A stretch of DNA of 64,000 nucleotides from Paralithodes platypus (GCA_032716605.1 CM064506.1:22647262-22711261); one strand, 5' to 3'. Positions 31,965 through 41,659 are shown, counted from the first letter of the stretch. The notes: a model not told the origin generated them from the sequence alone. Translations and numbers: made by a program.

Positions 31965-33432
31965 CTTTAACCTACTCTGTACCGGTGACGCCCTTTAACC
32001 TACTCTGTACCGGTGACGCCCTTTAACCTACTCTGTACCGGTGACGCCCTTTAACCTACTCTGTACCGGTGACACGTCCTTTAACCTACTCTGTACCGGT
32101 GACGCCCTTTAACCTACTCTGTACCGGTGATGCCCTTTAACCTACTCTGTACCGGTGACGCCCTTTAACCTACTCTGTACCGGTGACGCCCTTTAACCTA
32201 CTCTGTACCGGTGACGCCCTTTAACCTACTCTGTACCGGTGACGCCCTTTAACCTACTCTGTACCGGTGACGCCCTTTAACCTACTCTGTACCGGTGACG
32301 CCCTTTAACCTACTCTGTACCGGTGACGCCCTTTAACCTACTCTGTACCGGTGACGCCCTTTAACCTACTCTGTACCGGTGACGCCCTTTAACCTACTCT
32401 GTACCGGTGACGCCCTTTAACCTACTCTGTACCGGTGATGCCCTTTAACCTACTCTGTACCGGTGACGCCCTTTAACCTACTCTGTACCGGTGACGCCCT
32501 TTAACCTACTCTGTACCGGTGACGCCCTTTAACCTACTCTGTACCGGTGACGCCCTTTAACCTACTCTGTACCGGTGACGCCCTTTAACCTACTCTGTAC
32601 CGGTGACGCCCTTTAACCTACTCTGTACCGGTGACGCCTTTAACCTACTCTGTAACCGGATGACGCCCTTTAACACTACTCGGTACCGGTGACGGGCCCT
32701 TTAACCTACTCTGTTACCGGTGACGCCCTTTACATACTATGTACCGGTGACGCCTAAACCTACTCGGTACCCGGTGACGCCCTTTAACCTACTCTGTACC
32801 GGTGACGCCCTTTAACCTACTCTGTACCGGTGACGCCCTTTAACCTACTCTGTACCGGTGACGCCCTTAACCTACTCTGTACCGGTGACGCCCTTTACTA
32901 CTCCTGTACCGGTGACGCCCTTTAACCTACTCTGTACGGTGACGCCCTTTAAACCCTACTCTGTACCGGTGACGCCCTTTAACCTACTCTGTACCGGTGA
33001 CGCCCTTTAACCTACTCTGTACCGGTGACGGCCCTTTAACCCTACTCTGTACCGGTGACGCCCTTTAACCTACTCTGTACCGGTGACGCCCTTTAACCTA
33101 CTCTGTACCGGTGACGCCCTTTAACCTACGCGCCTTTAACCTACTCTGTACCGGTGACGCCCTTTAACCTACTCTGACCCCTTTAACCTACTCTGTACCG
33201 GTGACGCCCTAACCTACTCTGTACCGGTGACGCCCTTTAACCTACTCTGTACCGGTGACGCCCTTTAACCTACTCTGTACCGGTGACGCCCTTTAACCTA
33301 CTCTGTACCGGTGAGGCCCTTTAACCTACTCTGTACCGGTGACGCCCTTTAACCTACTCTGTACTGGTGACGCCCTTTAACCTACTCTGTACCGGTGACA
33401 CGTCCTTTAACCTACTCTGTACCGGTGACGTC
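31965..33432. repeat. 28-bp minisatellite, ~52 units, from a family C end
   Basis: Unit CTTTAACCTACTCTGTACCG + GTGACGCC. It equals the family C terminus (TTAACCC-CTTCTGTACCGGTGACG) with its TTAA in each unit. Between about 32636 and 33200 many units carry one-base insertions or losses and truncated units, unlike the uniform flanking parts. Confidence 0.95.
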
Positions 33433-33599
33433 CTTTTCAATATATTCTGGCAACTAGTAGACTATTGTATTCAGCTTTGGAAGGTTCTGTGGTAGCTAAA
33501 CCGATTAACTGAGAGAGTCTGTAGCCATTTAATGTTAAGAGGTACTTCCTGAATGTAATAAAATCATCTAGTAGTTGCCAGAATATAATGCAAAGGACG

Positions 33600-33935
33600 T
33601 TAAGGGGAGGTTTCTAGTTTGTTTCCTACTCTTCCAACAATCTTAAAATTTCATCCCCTTGACCCCCTTTCAAGATAAATTTGTACATTTTTCAGTAGAA
33701 AAATGTCCCGGCCGAAGGCCGATTACTATTAAAGTACAGGCTCGCTATCGCTCGCCAGGATAAAATCGACACCTAAATGGCACGAAAGGTCTTAAAATTG
33801 ACAGAATGGGGCGGAAATTCTTAAAAATCACCTAACTAATGGGGCAAACGTCTTAAAATATCAAAAGCAATGGGGCTAGACATGAGGGAGAAAGGGGTCA
33901 AGTAAAAAGTCCCTCAAGTGTAAATCTCCCCTTAA
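33600..33935 (+). mobile_element. Subtype A2 inserted in family C
   Basis: TTAAGGGGAGGTTTCTAG to GTAAATCTCCCCTTAA. Flanks GGACG and CGGTACAG rejoin across one TTAA to give the family C right end, so the insertion duplicated TTAA. Confidence 0.9.
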
Positions 33936-34145
33936 CGGTACAGTATGAATTAAATGGCGTGTTTTCAGGAATTTGGACTGAAACGTAGCTTGAAATCAGC
34001 ACTCAGTCATTCTATCAAAATTAAAGGGCCTATCACACAAGTGGCGATATGTATGGTAAATTGCCTAGTGTGTCTTTTGTTCACAGAGAGATTTGAACAT
34101 ATCACGAAATAGGAACATCTCTAATTACTAAGCACACATCACAAG

Positions 34146-34304
34146 CGATTTTATTCAGATTAGGAAGGGTATATGGAAATCAGAGAGTTAATTGAGCTAG
34201 TACTTAGCCTTTTGATGCCCACAGGTCCTGCCTAAGGTGTATACAATTGTTTAATGACGGCCAGAATAAACTGTCAAAACGCGTTATGATCCTCAAGGAG
34301 TTAA
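34146..34304. mobile_element. Subtype C2 MITE
   Basis: GCGATTTTATTCAGATTAGG, AGGAAGGGTATATGGAAATC, CCAGAATAAACTGTCAAAAC, ending CTCAAGGAGTTAA. Left terminus unclear. Confidence 0.65.
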
Positions 34305-34410
34305 GTCGTCTAAGTAAATTAAGTATACATGCAATCAAGGAGTTAAGTCTTGTAAGTGAATTAAGTATACATGTAATCAAAGGGTTAAGTCTTCTAAGTT
34401 CATTAAAATA
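34293..34410. repeat. ~42-bp tandem repeat, 3 units
   Basis: TCAAGGAGTTAAGTCGTCTA .. AAGTATACATG recurs with small changes. It starts inside the right terminus of the C2 element. Confidence 0.75.
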
Positions 34411-34639
34411 CATTTAAACCACCCTAAGTCATTTGAAAGCCGAACTCTCTAAAAAAGGATTATATTTCCTTGCTACCTTCACTATCCTGCCACCAAAGGT
34501 CAATGTTAATCCGCATGTGGGACGTCATTTCCATCAGCTTTACTGAGCCATGTTGGCCTCTAATATGACCAACCTCACAGAACAGTATCGTAGTTTGCCA
34601 TATTTACTGAAACTGATTGTGCTTAGTGTTACATTTCTT

Positions 34640-34832
34640 AACTTTTAACTTTGGTTTTGGCTACTATTAAACGATTTTATTTAGTTAAAGTAAGGCCTCC
34701 AGCAATTAACAGGCTTCTAACTTTCTCACTTTATCCGTTTTAGTACCACAAATGCTTCTTAAGCTGCACAAAAATCGTCTAAATATAGCTACAATATAAA
34801 TAAAAAGACGTCCCCGGTACAGAAGGGGCTAA
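34640..34832. mobile_element. Family C MITE, left end lost
   Basis: TTTTGGCTACTATTAAACGA, GCCTCCAGCAATTAACAGGC, ends CCCCGGTACAGAAGGGGCTAA. Shares its last bases with family H. Confidence 0.75.
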
Positions 34833-35046
34833 GCCGGTATCACACGAGCGCTATTTCCCTCAACATTTATCCTACAAATCTTGTCTGGTAGCTTATGAGG
34901 TCAACATTTAATAAATGTTTGTTACCTAAATTCATCTATCGTCAGTCTAGTTTCCGATACCACTGCAAAATATCCCATAAATGTTGCCAGAAAAATGATG
35001 ACCATCGAATGTTAACTATAAAATCTTTCGTGTGATATCGGCTTTA
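34831..35046. mobile_element. Family H MITE
   Basis: AAGCCGGTATCACACGA at left opposes TCGTGTGATATCGGCTTT at right (one mismatch). No second complete copy was seen in the window; short pieces with ATCACAC near 34030 may be related. Confidence 0.65.
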
Positions 35047-35184
35047 TACTCGCTAGGAAAATGAAAAACGAAACCACATGCACTGGCCTGTATTCAAAGT
35101 CATCATGTATTATAGTTTTTATTCAGTGTGCAGTTGGGTCTGAGTACATGGTTAAATTGATATCCGGTATTCGATAAATGGGTA

Positions 35185-35556
35185 TTAAGGGGAGATGGGC
35201 TTATTTGTTTGTTTTGTGTTGTATTATTGTATTATTCCTTAGTTTCCTCGCTAGACCTCCATCAAGCTGTAAAAAACACCCCCTAGACCCCCCTTCAAGA
35301 TAAATTTGTACATTTTTCAGGAGACAAATTTCCCGGCCAAAGGCTGTACGTTACTCTTAAAATTACAGGCTCGCTATCGCTTGCCAAGAAAATGTTTACA
35401 CCCAAATGGCACGAAACTTCTTAATATTGGCAAGGAAATGGGGCGAAAAGTATCAACATCGCCAAGCTAGTGCACAAATTTCTTAAAATCTTAAAACTAA
35501 TGGGGCTAAACATAAGGGTGAAGGGAGGCCAGAAAAACCAGCTCATCTCCCATTAA
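35185..35556 (+). mobile_element. Family A MITE
   Basis: TTAAGGGGAGATGGGC start, AGCTCATCTCCCATTAA end, core GCTCGCTATCGCTTGCCAAG. Left flank ATTCGATAAATGGGTA and right flank TCGTAGTCATGTA are repeated around the family B copy at 39647-40615. Confidence 0.9.
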
Positions 35557-35567
35557 TCGTAGTCATG

Positions 35568-35731
35568 TACAGTCGAGGTTAATAAGTGTTGTCAGATATT
35601 TCACAAAGTTTGGGACACTGACTAATACTCTGAGGGATAAGCACTTTTCCCAGTAACAATAAAGATACCAATAACACTTGTTGAGCGAAAACCACTGGAA
35701 TCTATGACAACACTTAATACCCCCGATTGTA
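35568..35731. mobile_element. Family E (TA-flanked) MITE
   Basis: TACAGTCGAGGTTAATAAGT and ACTTAATACCCCCGATTGTA, with GTTGTCA/TGACAAC continuing the inverted ends. 164 bp; only copy seen. Confidence 0.7.
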
Positions 35732-35741
35732 CTTAACCTTT

Positions 35742-35868
35742 AACTGTCTTGATGGTGTAATGGTTTGAGTGTTTACGATCTGTATATGGTAACCCAGTTC
35801 CGAATCCCGGGAGGATCACATGCTTTCATTAATTTAATTGGGAGGTGTTTGGTGTTGGGAGTGAAATT
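35742..35868 (+). mobile_element. tRNA-derived SINE, type 2
   Basis: CTTGATGGTGTAATGGTTTG (A box), AGTTCCGAATCCCGGGAGG (B box with one insertion), tail TTGGGAGGTGTTTGGTGTTG. The interval 35869-36371 following it is AT-rich and unassigned. Confidence 0.8.
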
Positions 35869-36371
35869 GATTGATTGGATTATATTTAAGCTGGCGATAT
35901 ATATATCTTGTTCTCGTGCATCTTAATGACTCGACAATGACAACGTTTGCATAGCCAAAAATGTTGTTAATTACGAAAACTTGGCATTAATACTATGCAG
36001 AGACATAACAGTTTCTTCTTTGGTCATTAATTACCGAGAAATTAGCTGAAAAGATAATAAAATTTCCGTCAAGTTAAAACAAAATCGAGTCTAGTTTCGT
36101 TTATTGTTATGTATTGTATTCATTGATGTATCTATGGTTTTCTTTTTCTTGCATTACTAGTTTGTATGGACCCAAATTAACTTACTCTTATTGTGATGTA
36201 GACATTCTATGTGGTGGGTTTGTGTTTTTATATTTCAAAGTTATATTTTGCTAAATCGTTCTTCCCACGTAATGATTCTGATAAGTTATGTTGTCTATAT
36301 AATGTGTCGTCCCTGTTTTGGTTTGTTTATTTTGCAAGTTTTACATTATAATTACCCCTTTTGAGATATTA

Positions 36372-36584
36372 TTAGCCCACTCAGCACGATGACACCATTA
36401 TCCCTTTTATTCTGGCTAAAATTAGACTATTTTATGCAGTTTAAGAAGGAACTATGTTATTCAGAGGGTTTATTGAGATCGTATTTACCTCTTTGAATTC
36501 TAGAGGTAGATTATAAGCTAAAGAAAATCGTCTAATAGTAACCAGAAAATGATGAAAACTACGCCATCGTGCTGAAGGGTTTAA
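36372..36584. mobile_element. Family C-like MITE with CAGCACGATGA ends
   Basis: CACTCAGCACGATGACACC opposes GCCATCGTGCTGAAGGGTTTAA. The interior (TTAGACTATTTTATGCAGTT, AAATCGTCTAATAGTAACCA) is family C. A terminal variant. Confidence 0.7.
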
Positions 36585-36600
36585 AATGACTAAAGCCCTT

Positions 36601-36868
36601 TGTTGCTCTCTGGAATAAGGCTAAGCAGTGTAGTGAAGAACGTCTCGGCCTATCACCCCGAGTGACCTTAGTTCAATCCCACGCTCAGGCATGAAAGTTT
36701 TTCGCATACACTGGTAGCCGGTACCATTTATCTTGAGCAAGGAAATGGGTAATGGTGTCCGGTAATAAACATTGGTCGAGCACTATTGAATCTCGGAGCG
36801 AGGGCTAGAGAGAAATGGCACTATATAAGTAACATGATCATTATTATTAATATTATTATTATTATTTA
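36601..36868 (+). mobile_element. Possible tRNA-derived SINE with (ATT)n tail
   Basis: AGTTCAATCCCACGCTCAGG is B-box-like and about 50 bp upstream GGCTAAGCAGTGTAGTG could serve as A box. The right end is an (ATT)n tail. Only one copy is present, so the family is not confirmed. Confidence 0.45.
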
Positions 36869-37027
36869 GATGGACATTGTTGTATAGGAAGGTGCTAGCT
36901 CAGATAATTAGGCTTCAGTCTCCCCCCGAACTCCTTGCTAAGTTCGGTTAAGTTGTTTGGTGGTAAACTTAAGTGATCTAATAATTTACTAAGTGTCTTA
37001 ATTGTCAGATCGGTTTAGTAGTTTTAA

Positions 37028-37230
37028 TTAACCCCTTCTGTACCGGCGACGTCATTTTAACTATATTCTGGCTACTATTAGAAACTGTCATTAGGTATAA
37101 ATAGAAGCTCCAGCAATTAACAGGCTTTGAACTATCTCACTTAACCATTTTTACTTCTTAAGCTGCATAATATCGTATAAATATAGCCAGAACATAATAA
37201 AAAAGTCGTCGACGGTGCAAAAGGGGTTAA
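37028..37230. mobile_element. Family C MITE, complete
   Basis: TTAACCCCTTCTGTACCGGC to GACGGTGCAAAAGGGGTTAA. First in a chain of elements to 37860. Confidence 0.85.
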
Positions 37231-37266
37231 CCCCTTTTACACCAACGACGCCTTCAAAAGGGTTAA
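37227..37266. mobile_element. 40-bp TTAA mini-element (family C ends only)
   Basis: TTAACCCCTTTT and AAAAGGGTTAA with about 17 bp between. Either a deletion derivative of C or a remnant of a crossover between neighbours. Confidence 0.5.
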
Positions 37267-37476
37267 CCCCGTCTGTGCCATGAACGGCTTTCTAATTTGA
37301 TTCTAGCTATATTTAGACGATATAGTGCAGTTAAAGAAGGATCTGTTGTAGTAAAAAGGGTTAAAGTGAGATAGTTCAAAGTCTGTTAATTGCTGGAGGA
37401 CTTTCTAAGCTGCATAAAATCGTCTAATGGTTGCTAGAATATAATATAATGATGTCACTTGTAATGCAAGGGTTAA
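37263..37476. mobile_element. Family C MITE
   Basis: TTAACCCCGTCTGTGCC to TGTAATGCAAGGGTTAA. Arms TTTAGACGATATAGTGCAG and CTGCATAAAATCGTCTAA pair. The right TTAA is shared with the B element. Confidence 0.8.
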
Positions 37477-37860
37477 GGGGGTCACCTGCTTTTTTTTTTA
37501 TCTTTCTCTCCTTTTCTCTCTTTCTCTGGCTTGTATCCATTCGGCCCCATTCAGCCAACTGTTTTAAGACGTTTATCCCCATCCAGGTGTCAATTTCTTC
37601 CTGGCGAGCGTCAGCGAGCCTGTATTATATGGAGAAATCCGGCTTCGCCGGAGACATTGTTCTATCGAAAAATGTACAAATTTAGCTTGCAGTCAAATCA
37701 AAAATATATATATGCTGGCTCGCTACTGCTCACCAGGAAACTATTGACACCCGGATGGGGGTAAGCGTCTTAAAACAGTAGGCTGAATGGGGCCGAATGG
37801 ATACAAGACAAAGAGAGAGGGAGAGAAAGAGAAAAAAAAAAGTGAGGTGGGCTCCCTTAA
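37473..37860 (+). mobile_element. Family B MITE, complete
   Basis: TTAAGGGGGTCACCTGC start and GTGAGGTGGGCTCCCTTAA end. Arms 37528-37620 and about 37715-37807 are inverted copies. Hairpin CCGGCTTCGCCGG. Confidence 0.9.
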
Positions 37861-38088
37861 ATCTGTCAAGGGAATACATACCTCTCCGTTCCTGCCTGCA
37901 AACTTTTATTTTCCAAACAATGAATAAAACCCTTGCCTTGGTGTCTGTGCTCTTGAATAACACACAGGGGGGCTGAATAACACACAGGGGGGCTGAATAT
38001 AGTTGTGTAAAAGTTTAATTTGTGACTTTTTAATATCTATTCTTTTGGCAAAAATACAGGTTGGCGCAGAAATCGGTTATCTAGTGGA

Positions 38089-38408
38089 TTAAAGGGATAT
38101 ATATATATATATTTACTGATCACTTTGTGTTTCTAGTTTCTTCACTAGACATCCATAAAGATTTAAAAAAGAATCCCCAAGTCCCCCCGTGGAGATATGC
38201 TTCTGCATTGTTTGGTGGAAAGAACAAAACAAAACTCATACACAGGTATAGCAGCCCTTTTGGGCCATTTAGGTGTCATTATTTTCCTGGCGAGCGATAG
38301 CGAGCCTTTAATTTTGGAGGAACCCGGCCGAAAAATGTACACATTTGTCTCGAATGGGGATCTTGAGGATAACTTATTACGCTTGAGGAGGTCTAGGAAG
38401 GAAAGTAA
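38089..38408. mobile_element. Two joined family A fragments in opposite orientation
   Basis: 38089-38195 is a forward left piece (TTAAAGGGATATAT, TCTTCACTAGACATCC). From 38265 a reverse piece follows (GGCCATTTAGGTGTCATTAT, CTGGCGAGCGATAGCGAGCC, GAGGAGGTCTAGGAAGG). Unrelated sequence of about 70 bp lies between. Confidence 0.7.
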
Positions 38409-38818
38409 AACAACTCTCTGCAATCTCTCTCTCTTCGCCGCAATGTTGCATATCTCTCGCTATTCTATCGCTACTACAATAATCAGTGTTCCTCGGAGCT
38501 TTCCCAGTGTATACCACCTCCTCTACGTAGGGTAACTAGTACCCGCCTTGCAACACAAGCCCACCCCTACTCTGTGCAACTCTCCAACCCACGAGTGAAA
38601 CGCTATTCTCAGACTTTCTTCTATTCAACTGCTGAGCTCTGGAACTCTCTCCCAGAATCAGTCTTTCCCTCTTCCTATGACTTAAATTGCTTCAAACTCC
38701 GTGTGTCCAGGCATTTTAGCTCGAACGTCCCTTGATTTTGGCCCGGTCACTGTCAACTCTGTGGCAGGCACTCTCTGCAGGCAGTTATGCCCTTTGTCTC
38801 CCTCATTCACATAGAAAC
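38409..38818 (+). pseudogene. CR1/L2-like non-LTR retrotransposon 3' end
   Basis: An uninterrupted frame of 108 codons (38409-38735) reads NNSLQSLSLRRNVAYLSLFY, then YYNNQCSSELSQCIPPPLRR, YSVQLSNPRVKRYSQTFFY and STAELWNSLPESVFPSSYDL, ending SSNVP. It is the same family as 26100-26650 and lacks that copy's frameshift. The 3' UTR ends CTCATTCACATAG and an A-rich tail. The element is 5'-truncated at the junction with a family A fragment. Confidence 0.8.
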
Positions 38819-38954
38819 AACAAAAAATATATATACTGTATATATATAAACACTTAAATCCAACAATACATAAACCCCACCCCTTCAAAGATTTATAATA
38901 TATTGTTTGGTTTTCCCGTATTTATCTCCAGCATATCCGGCCTCCTTTTCCTGC

Positions 38955-39163
38955 CTCTCCTGTATCGGCGACGTCTATTTTACTCATATTCTAGCCATGT
39001 TTAGACGATTGCATTCAGTTTAAAAAGAGCCTCAAGCGAGTAAAAGGCCTTGAACTATCTCTCTGAACCCTTTTAAATACCGCATATCCTTCCTAAACTG
39101 ATCAAAATAGTCTTAATTTAGCTAGAATAGAATGAAAAGGACGTTTCCGGTACAGAAAGGGAT
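38955..39163. mobile_element. Family C MITE, TTAA lost
   Basis: CTCTCCTGTATCGGCGACGT to CGTTTCCGGTACAGAAAGGG. Arms TTTAGACGATTGCATTCAG and CTGATCAAAATAGTCTTAA. Confidence 0.75.
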
Positions 39164-39198
39164 ATCGTTACTGTAATTGCTATCTACATCCGATTGTT

Positions 39199-39333
39199 GC
39201 TTTATATACAGCCTCACGAAGCTTTATGTTAGCTTTATATACAGCCTCACGAAGCTTTATGTTAGCTTTATATACAGCCTCACTAAGCTTTATGTTAGCT
39301 TTATATACAGCCTCACGAAGCTTTATGTTAGCT
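39199..39333. repeat. 33-bp tandem repeat, 4 units
   Basis: GCTTTATATACAGCCTCACG + AAGCTTTATGTTA, starts 39199 and 39232. Three-fold length gives open frames. Confidence 0.9.
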
Positions 39334-39444
39334 TTTATCTTTTATGTTTGTATAATTGTTATTTTTGCATTTAAGTTTTTATTTAGCCAAACAAATCTAT
39401 ACATTGTAAAAAAGGTACTTATTTCATATTTCACAAAGGATGTC

Positions 39445-39575
39445 AATGTCCTGATGGTGTAATGCTTAGAGTGCTTAACATCTGTGTGTGTGGTAACCCA
39501 GGTTCGAATCACGGTGGAACACAATCATGCTTTCATTAATTTCATTGGGAGTTGTTTGGCGTTGGAGTGAAATTA
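39445..39575 (+). mobile_element. tRNA-derived SINE, type 2
   Basis: CCTGATGGTGTAATGCTTAG and GGTTCGAATCACGGTGGAAC with tail TCATTGGGAGTTGTTTGG. Confidence 0.75.
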
Positions 39576-39646
39576 TTAAAATAGGTTGCCTTATGAGAGT
39601 GAACAATCTTAAAAAGACTTGATATCCAGTATTCGATAAATGGATA

Positions 39647-40290
39647 TTAAGGGGTGTGCCCTGCTTTTATTAAGGGGTGTGACCTGCTTTTATTAAGGGG
39701 TGTGACCTGCTTTTATTAAGGGGTGTGACCTGCTTTTATTAAGGGGTGTGACCTGCTTTTATTAAGGGGTGTGACCTGCTTTTATTAATGGGTGTGACCT
39801 GCTTTTATTAAGGGTGGTGACCTGCTTTTATTAAGGGGGGTGACCTGCTTTTATTAAGGGGTGTGACCTGCTTTTATTAAGGGGGGTGACCTGCTTTTAT
39901 TAGGGGGGTGACCTGCTTTTATTCAGGGGGGTGACCTGCGTTTATTAAGGGGGGTGACCTGCTTTTATTAAGGGGTGTGACCTATTTTTATTAAGGGGGG
40001 TGACCTGCTTTTATTAAGGGGTGTGACCTGCTTTTATTAAGGTGGGTGACCTGCTTTTATTAAGGGGGGTGACCTGCTTTTATTAAGGGGGGTGACCTGA
40101 TTTTATTAAGGGGGGTGACCTGTTTTTATTAAGGGGGGTGACCTGTTTTTATTAAGAGGGGTGACCTGCTTTTATTAAGGGGTGTGACCTGCTTTTATTA
40201 AGGGGTGTGACCTGCTTTTATTAAGGGGTGTGACCTGCTTTTATTAAGGGGGGTGACCTGCTTTTATTAAGGGGGGTGACCTGCTTTTAT
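39647..40290. repeat. 23-bp minisatellite, ~28 units, from family B end
   Basis: Unit TTAAGGGGTGTGACCTGCTT + TTA is the B left terminus including TTAA. Units differ mainly as GGGGTGTG against GGGGGGTG. Confidence 0.95.
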
Positions 40291-40615
40291 CTCTGTCTTG
40301 GTTGTATCCATTCAGCCCCATTCAGCCTACTGTTTTAAGACATTTATCCCCATCCAGGTGTAATTTCTTTCCTGGCGAGGGATAGCGATCCAGCATTTTA
40401 TGTAGAAATCCGGCTTCGCCGGAGACATTTTTCTATCAATAAATGTACAACTTTAGCAAGCTGTCTAACTCATTATCCAACATATGGTTGTTCGCTATCG
40501 CTTGCCATGTATAAATCGACACCTGGATGGGGATAAACGTCTTAAAACAGTAGGCTGAATGGGGCCAAATGAATACAACCCAGAGAGAGAAAAAATAGCA
40601 GGTCACCACCCTTAA
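39647..40615 (+). mobile_element. Family B MITE with terminal minisatellite
   Basis: After the array (39647-40290) the family B body runs from GGTTGTATCCATTCAGCCCC to GCAGGTCACCACCCTTAA. Hairpin CCGGCTTCGCCGG is intact. Flanks match those of the A copy at 35185. Confidence 0.9.
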
Positions 40616-40636
40616 TCGTAGTCATGTATTTAACAT

Positions 40637-41324
40637 TTAACCCCTTCTGTACCGTCGACGTCTTTTTTGTTTTATTCTAGCTATTAGACGACTTTGTGCG
40701 GCTTCAATACCGGTGTCGTCCTCTTAACTTTATTCTGGCCACTATTAGATGATTTGGTTCAGTTTAAAAAGAGCCTCTAGCAATTAACAGGTTTTGAACT
40801 ATCTCACTTTACCATTTTTAATATGGTGATGGGCTAGTCTATCAGAGTGAGAACTGAGCGATCTCTGCCATACCCATAGCTTACTCTGACTGTTCCTTTT
40901 ACTTCTATATTTTCTAGATCTCAAGTGACGGCGTCTCTACCGTGGATTGACCTCCCAATCTACCAAGATTGGAAGCCAAAGCGTCACATTTTTCCTTTGC
41001 CCCTCGACTTTCTCTTCATAATTGCTGAGGGGCACAGGGCCCTGGGTGGGGCTTTGGTTTCCCGGGCGTTTCCGCACCCTCCTCCGCTCCCCGCCATGGA
41101 GTAGCTTCAGTCACCCAGGCTTTATTGTGGTCGGCAGGGAGGGTTCTGTGGGGGCGCTCGGTTATGGCCTTGGCCTTGCTCGGGGCCTTGGGGCTGTTCG
41201 GCCAGGCAGCTTGGGGAACAACAACAACAAAAACAACAATTTTTAATACCACTGCTAGTTTTAAACTGCACAAAATCGTCTCAATATATTATCAGCAGTA
41301 CGTCGCCGGTACAGTAGGGGTTAA
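40637..41324. mobile_element. Family C MITE with nested retroposon
   Basis: TTAACCCCTTCTGTACCGTC to GCCGGTACAGTAGGGGTTAA. A second internal family C start (ATACCGGTGTCGTCCTCTTA near 40708) suggests a fused copy. The central part is split by the 40824-41238 insert. Confidence 0.85.
40824..41238. mobile_element. 415-bp GC-rich retroposon with (AAC)n tail
   Basis: The target ATTTTTAATA is duplicated at 40814-40823 and 41239-41248. The right end is ACAACAACAACAAAAACAAC, a simple tail as in LINE/SINE retroposition. The body is GC-rich (CCCTGGGTGGGGCTTTGG, CCTTGGCCTTGCTCGGGGCC), unlike its surroundings. I see no pol III boxes or RT motifs; it could be a processed transcript or a LINE/SINE of unknown family. 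Confidence 0.65.
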
Positions 41325-41654
41325 GGGGAGGTTTTTAGTTCGTTCCCTAGAATTCCATCAATCTTAAAATTACACCCCCTAGACCCCCTTTCAAGATAAA
41401 TTTGTACATTTTTCGGTAGAAAAATGTCCCGGCTGAAAGTCGGTTCCTCTTTAAATACCAGGCTCTGCTATCGCTCGCCAGGATAAAAATCGACACCTGA
41501 ATTGCACGAAAGGTCGTTAATATGGGGTGAAAGTTCTTAAAAATCGCTAAACTAATCGGGAAAAAACGTGTTTTAAATATCAAAAGCAATGGGGCTAAAC
41601 ATGAGGGAGAAAGGGGTCAAGAAAAAAATCCCTCAAGTGGAGATCTCCCCTTAA
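41321..41654 (+). mobile_element. Subtype A2 MITE
   Basis: TTAAGGGGAGGTTTTTAG to GTGGAGATCTCCCCTTAA. Left TTAA shared with the C element. Hairpin decayed (CCGGCTGAAAGTCGG). Confidence 0.9.
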
Positions 41655-41659
41655 GCAGG

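Larger units (their letters stand above)
31958..33953. mobile_element. Family C element expanded by a terminal minisatellite and split by A2
   Basis: Left TTAA 31958-31961 precedes the 28-bp array (31965-33432). Family C interior then follows (CTGGCAACTAGTAGACTATT, GTAGTTGCCAGAATATAATG). The right terminus resumes after an A2 insertion as CGGTACAGTATGAATTAA (33936-33953). Confidence 0.85.

Noticed and set aside
31965..33432. Regular 28-bp array resembling a CRISPR repeat length
   Set aside because: There are no spacers, the genome is eukaryotic and the unit is a transposon end.
35742..35868. Functional tRNA gene
   Set aside because: A and B boxes are present but acceptor arms do not pair and several copies share a non-tRNA tail, which is a SINE pattern.
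41016..41273. Pro/Ala-rich frames on both strands
   Set aside because: Lie in a GC-rich retroposon; frame openness fits base composition and no homologous domain was seen.
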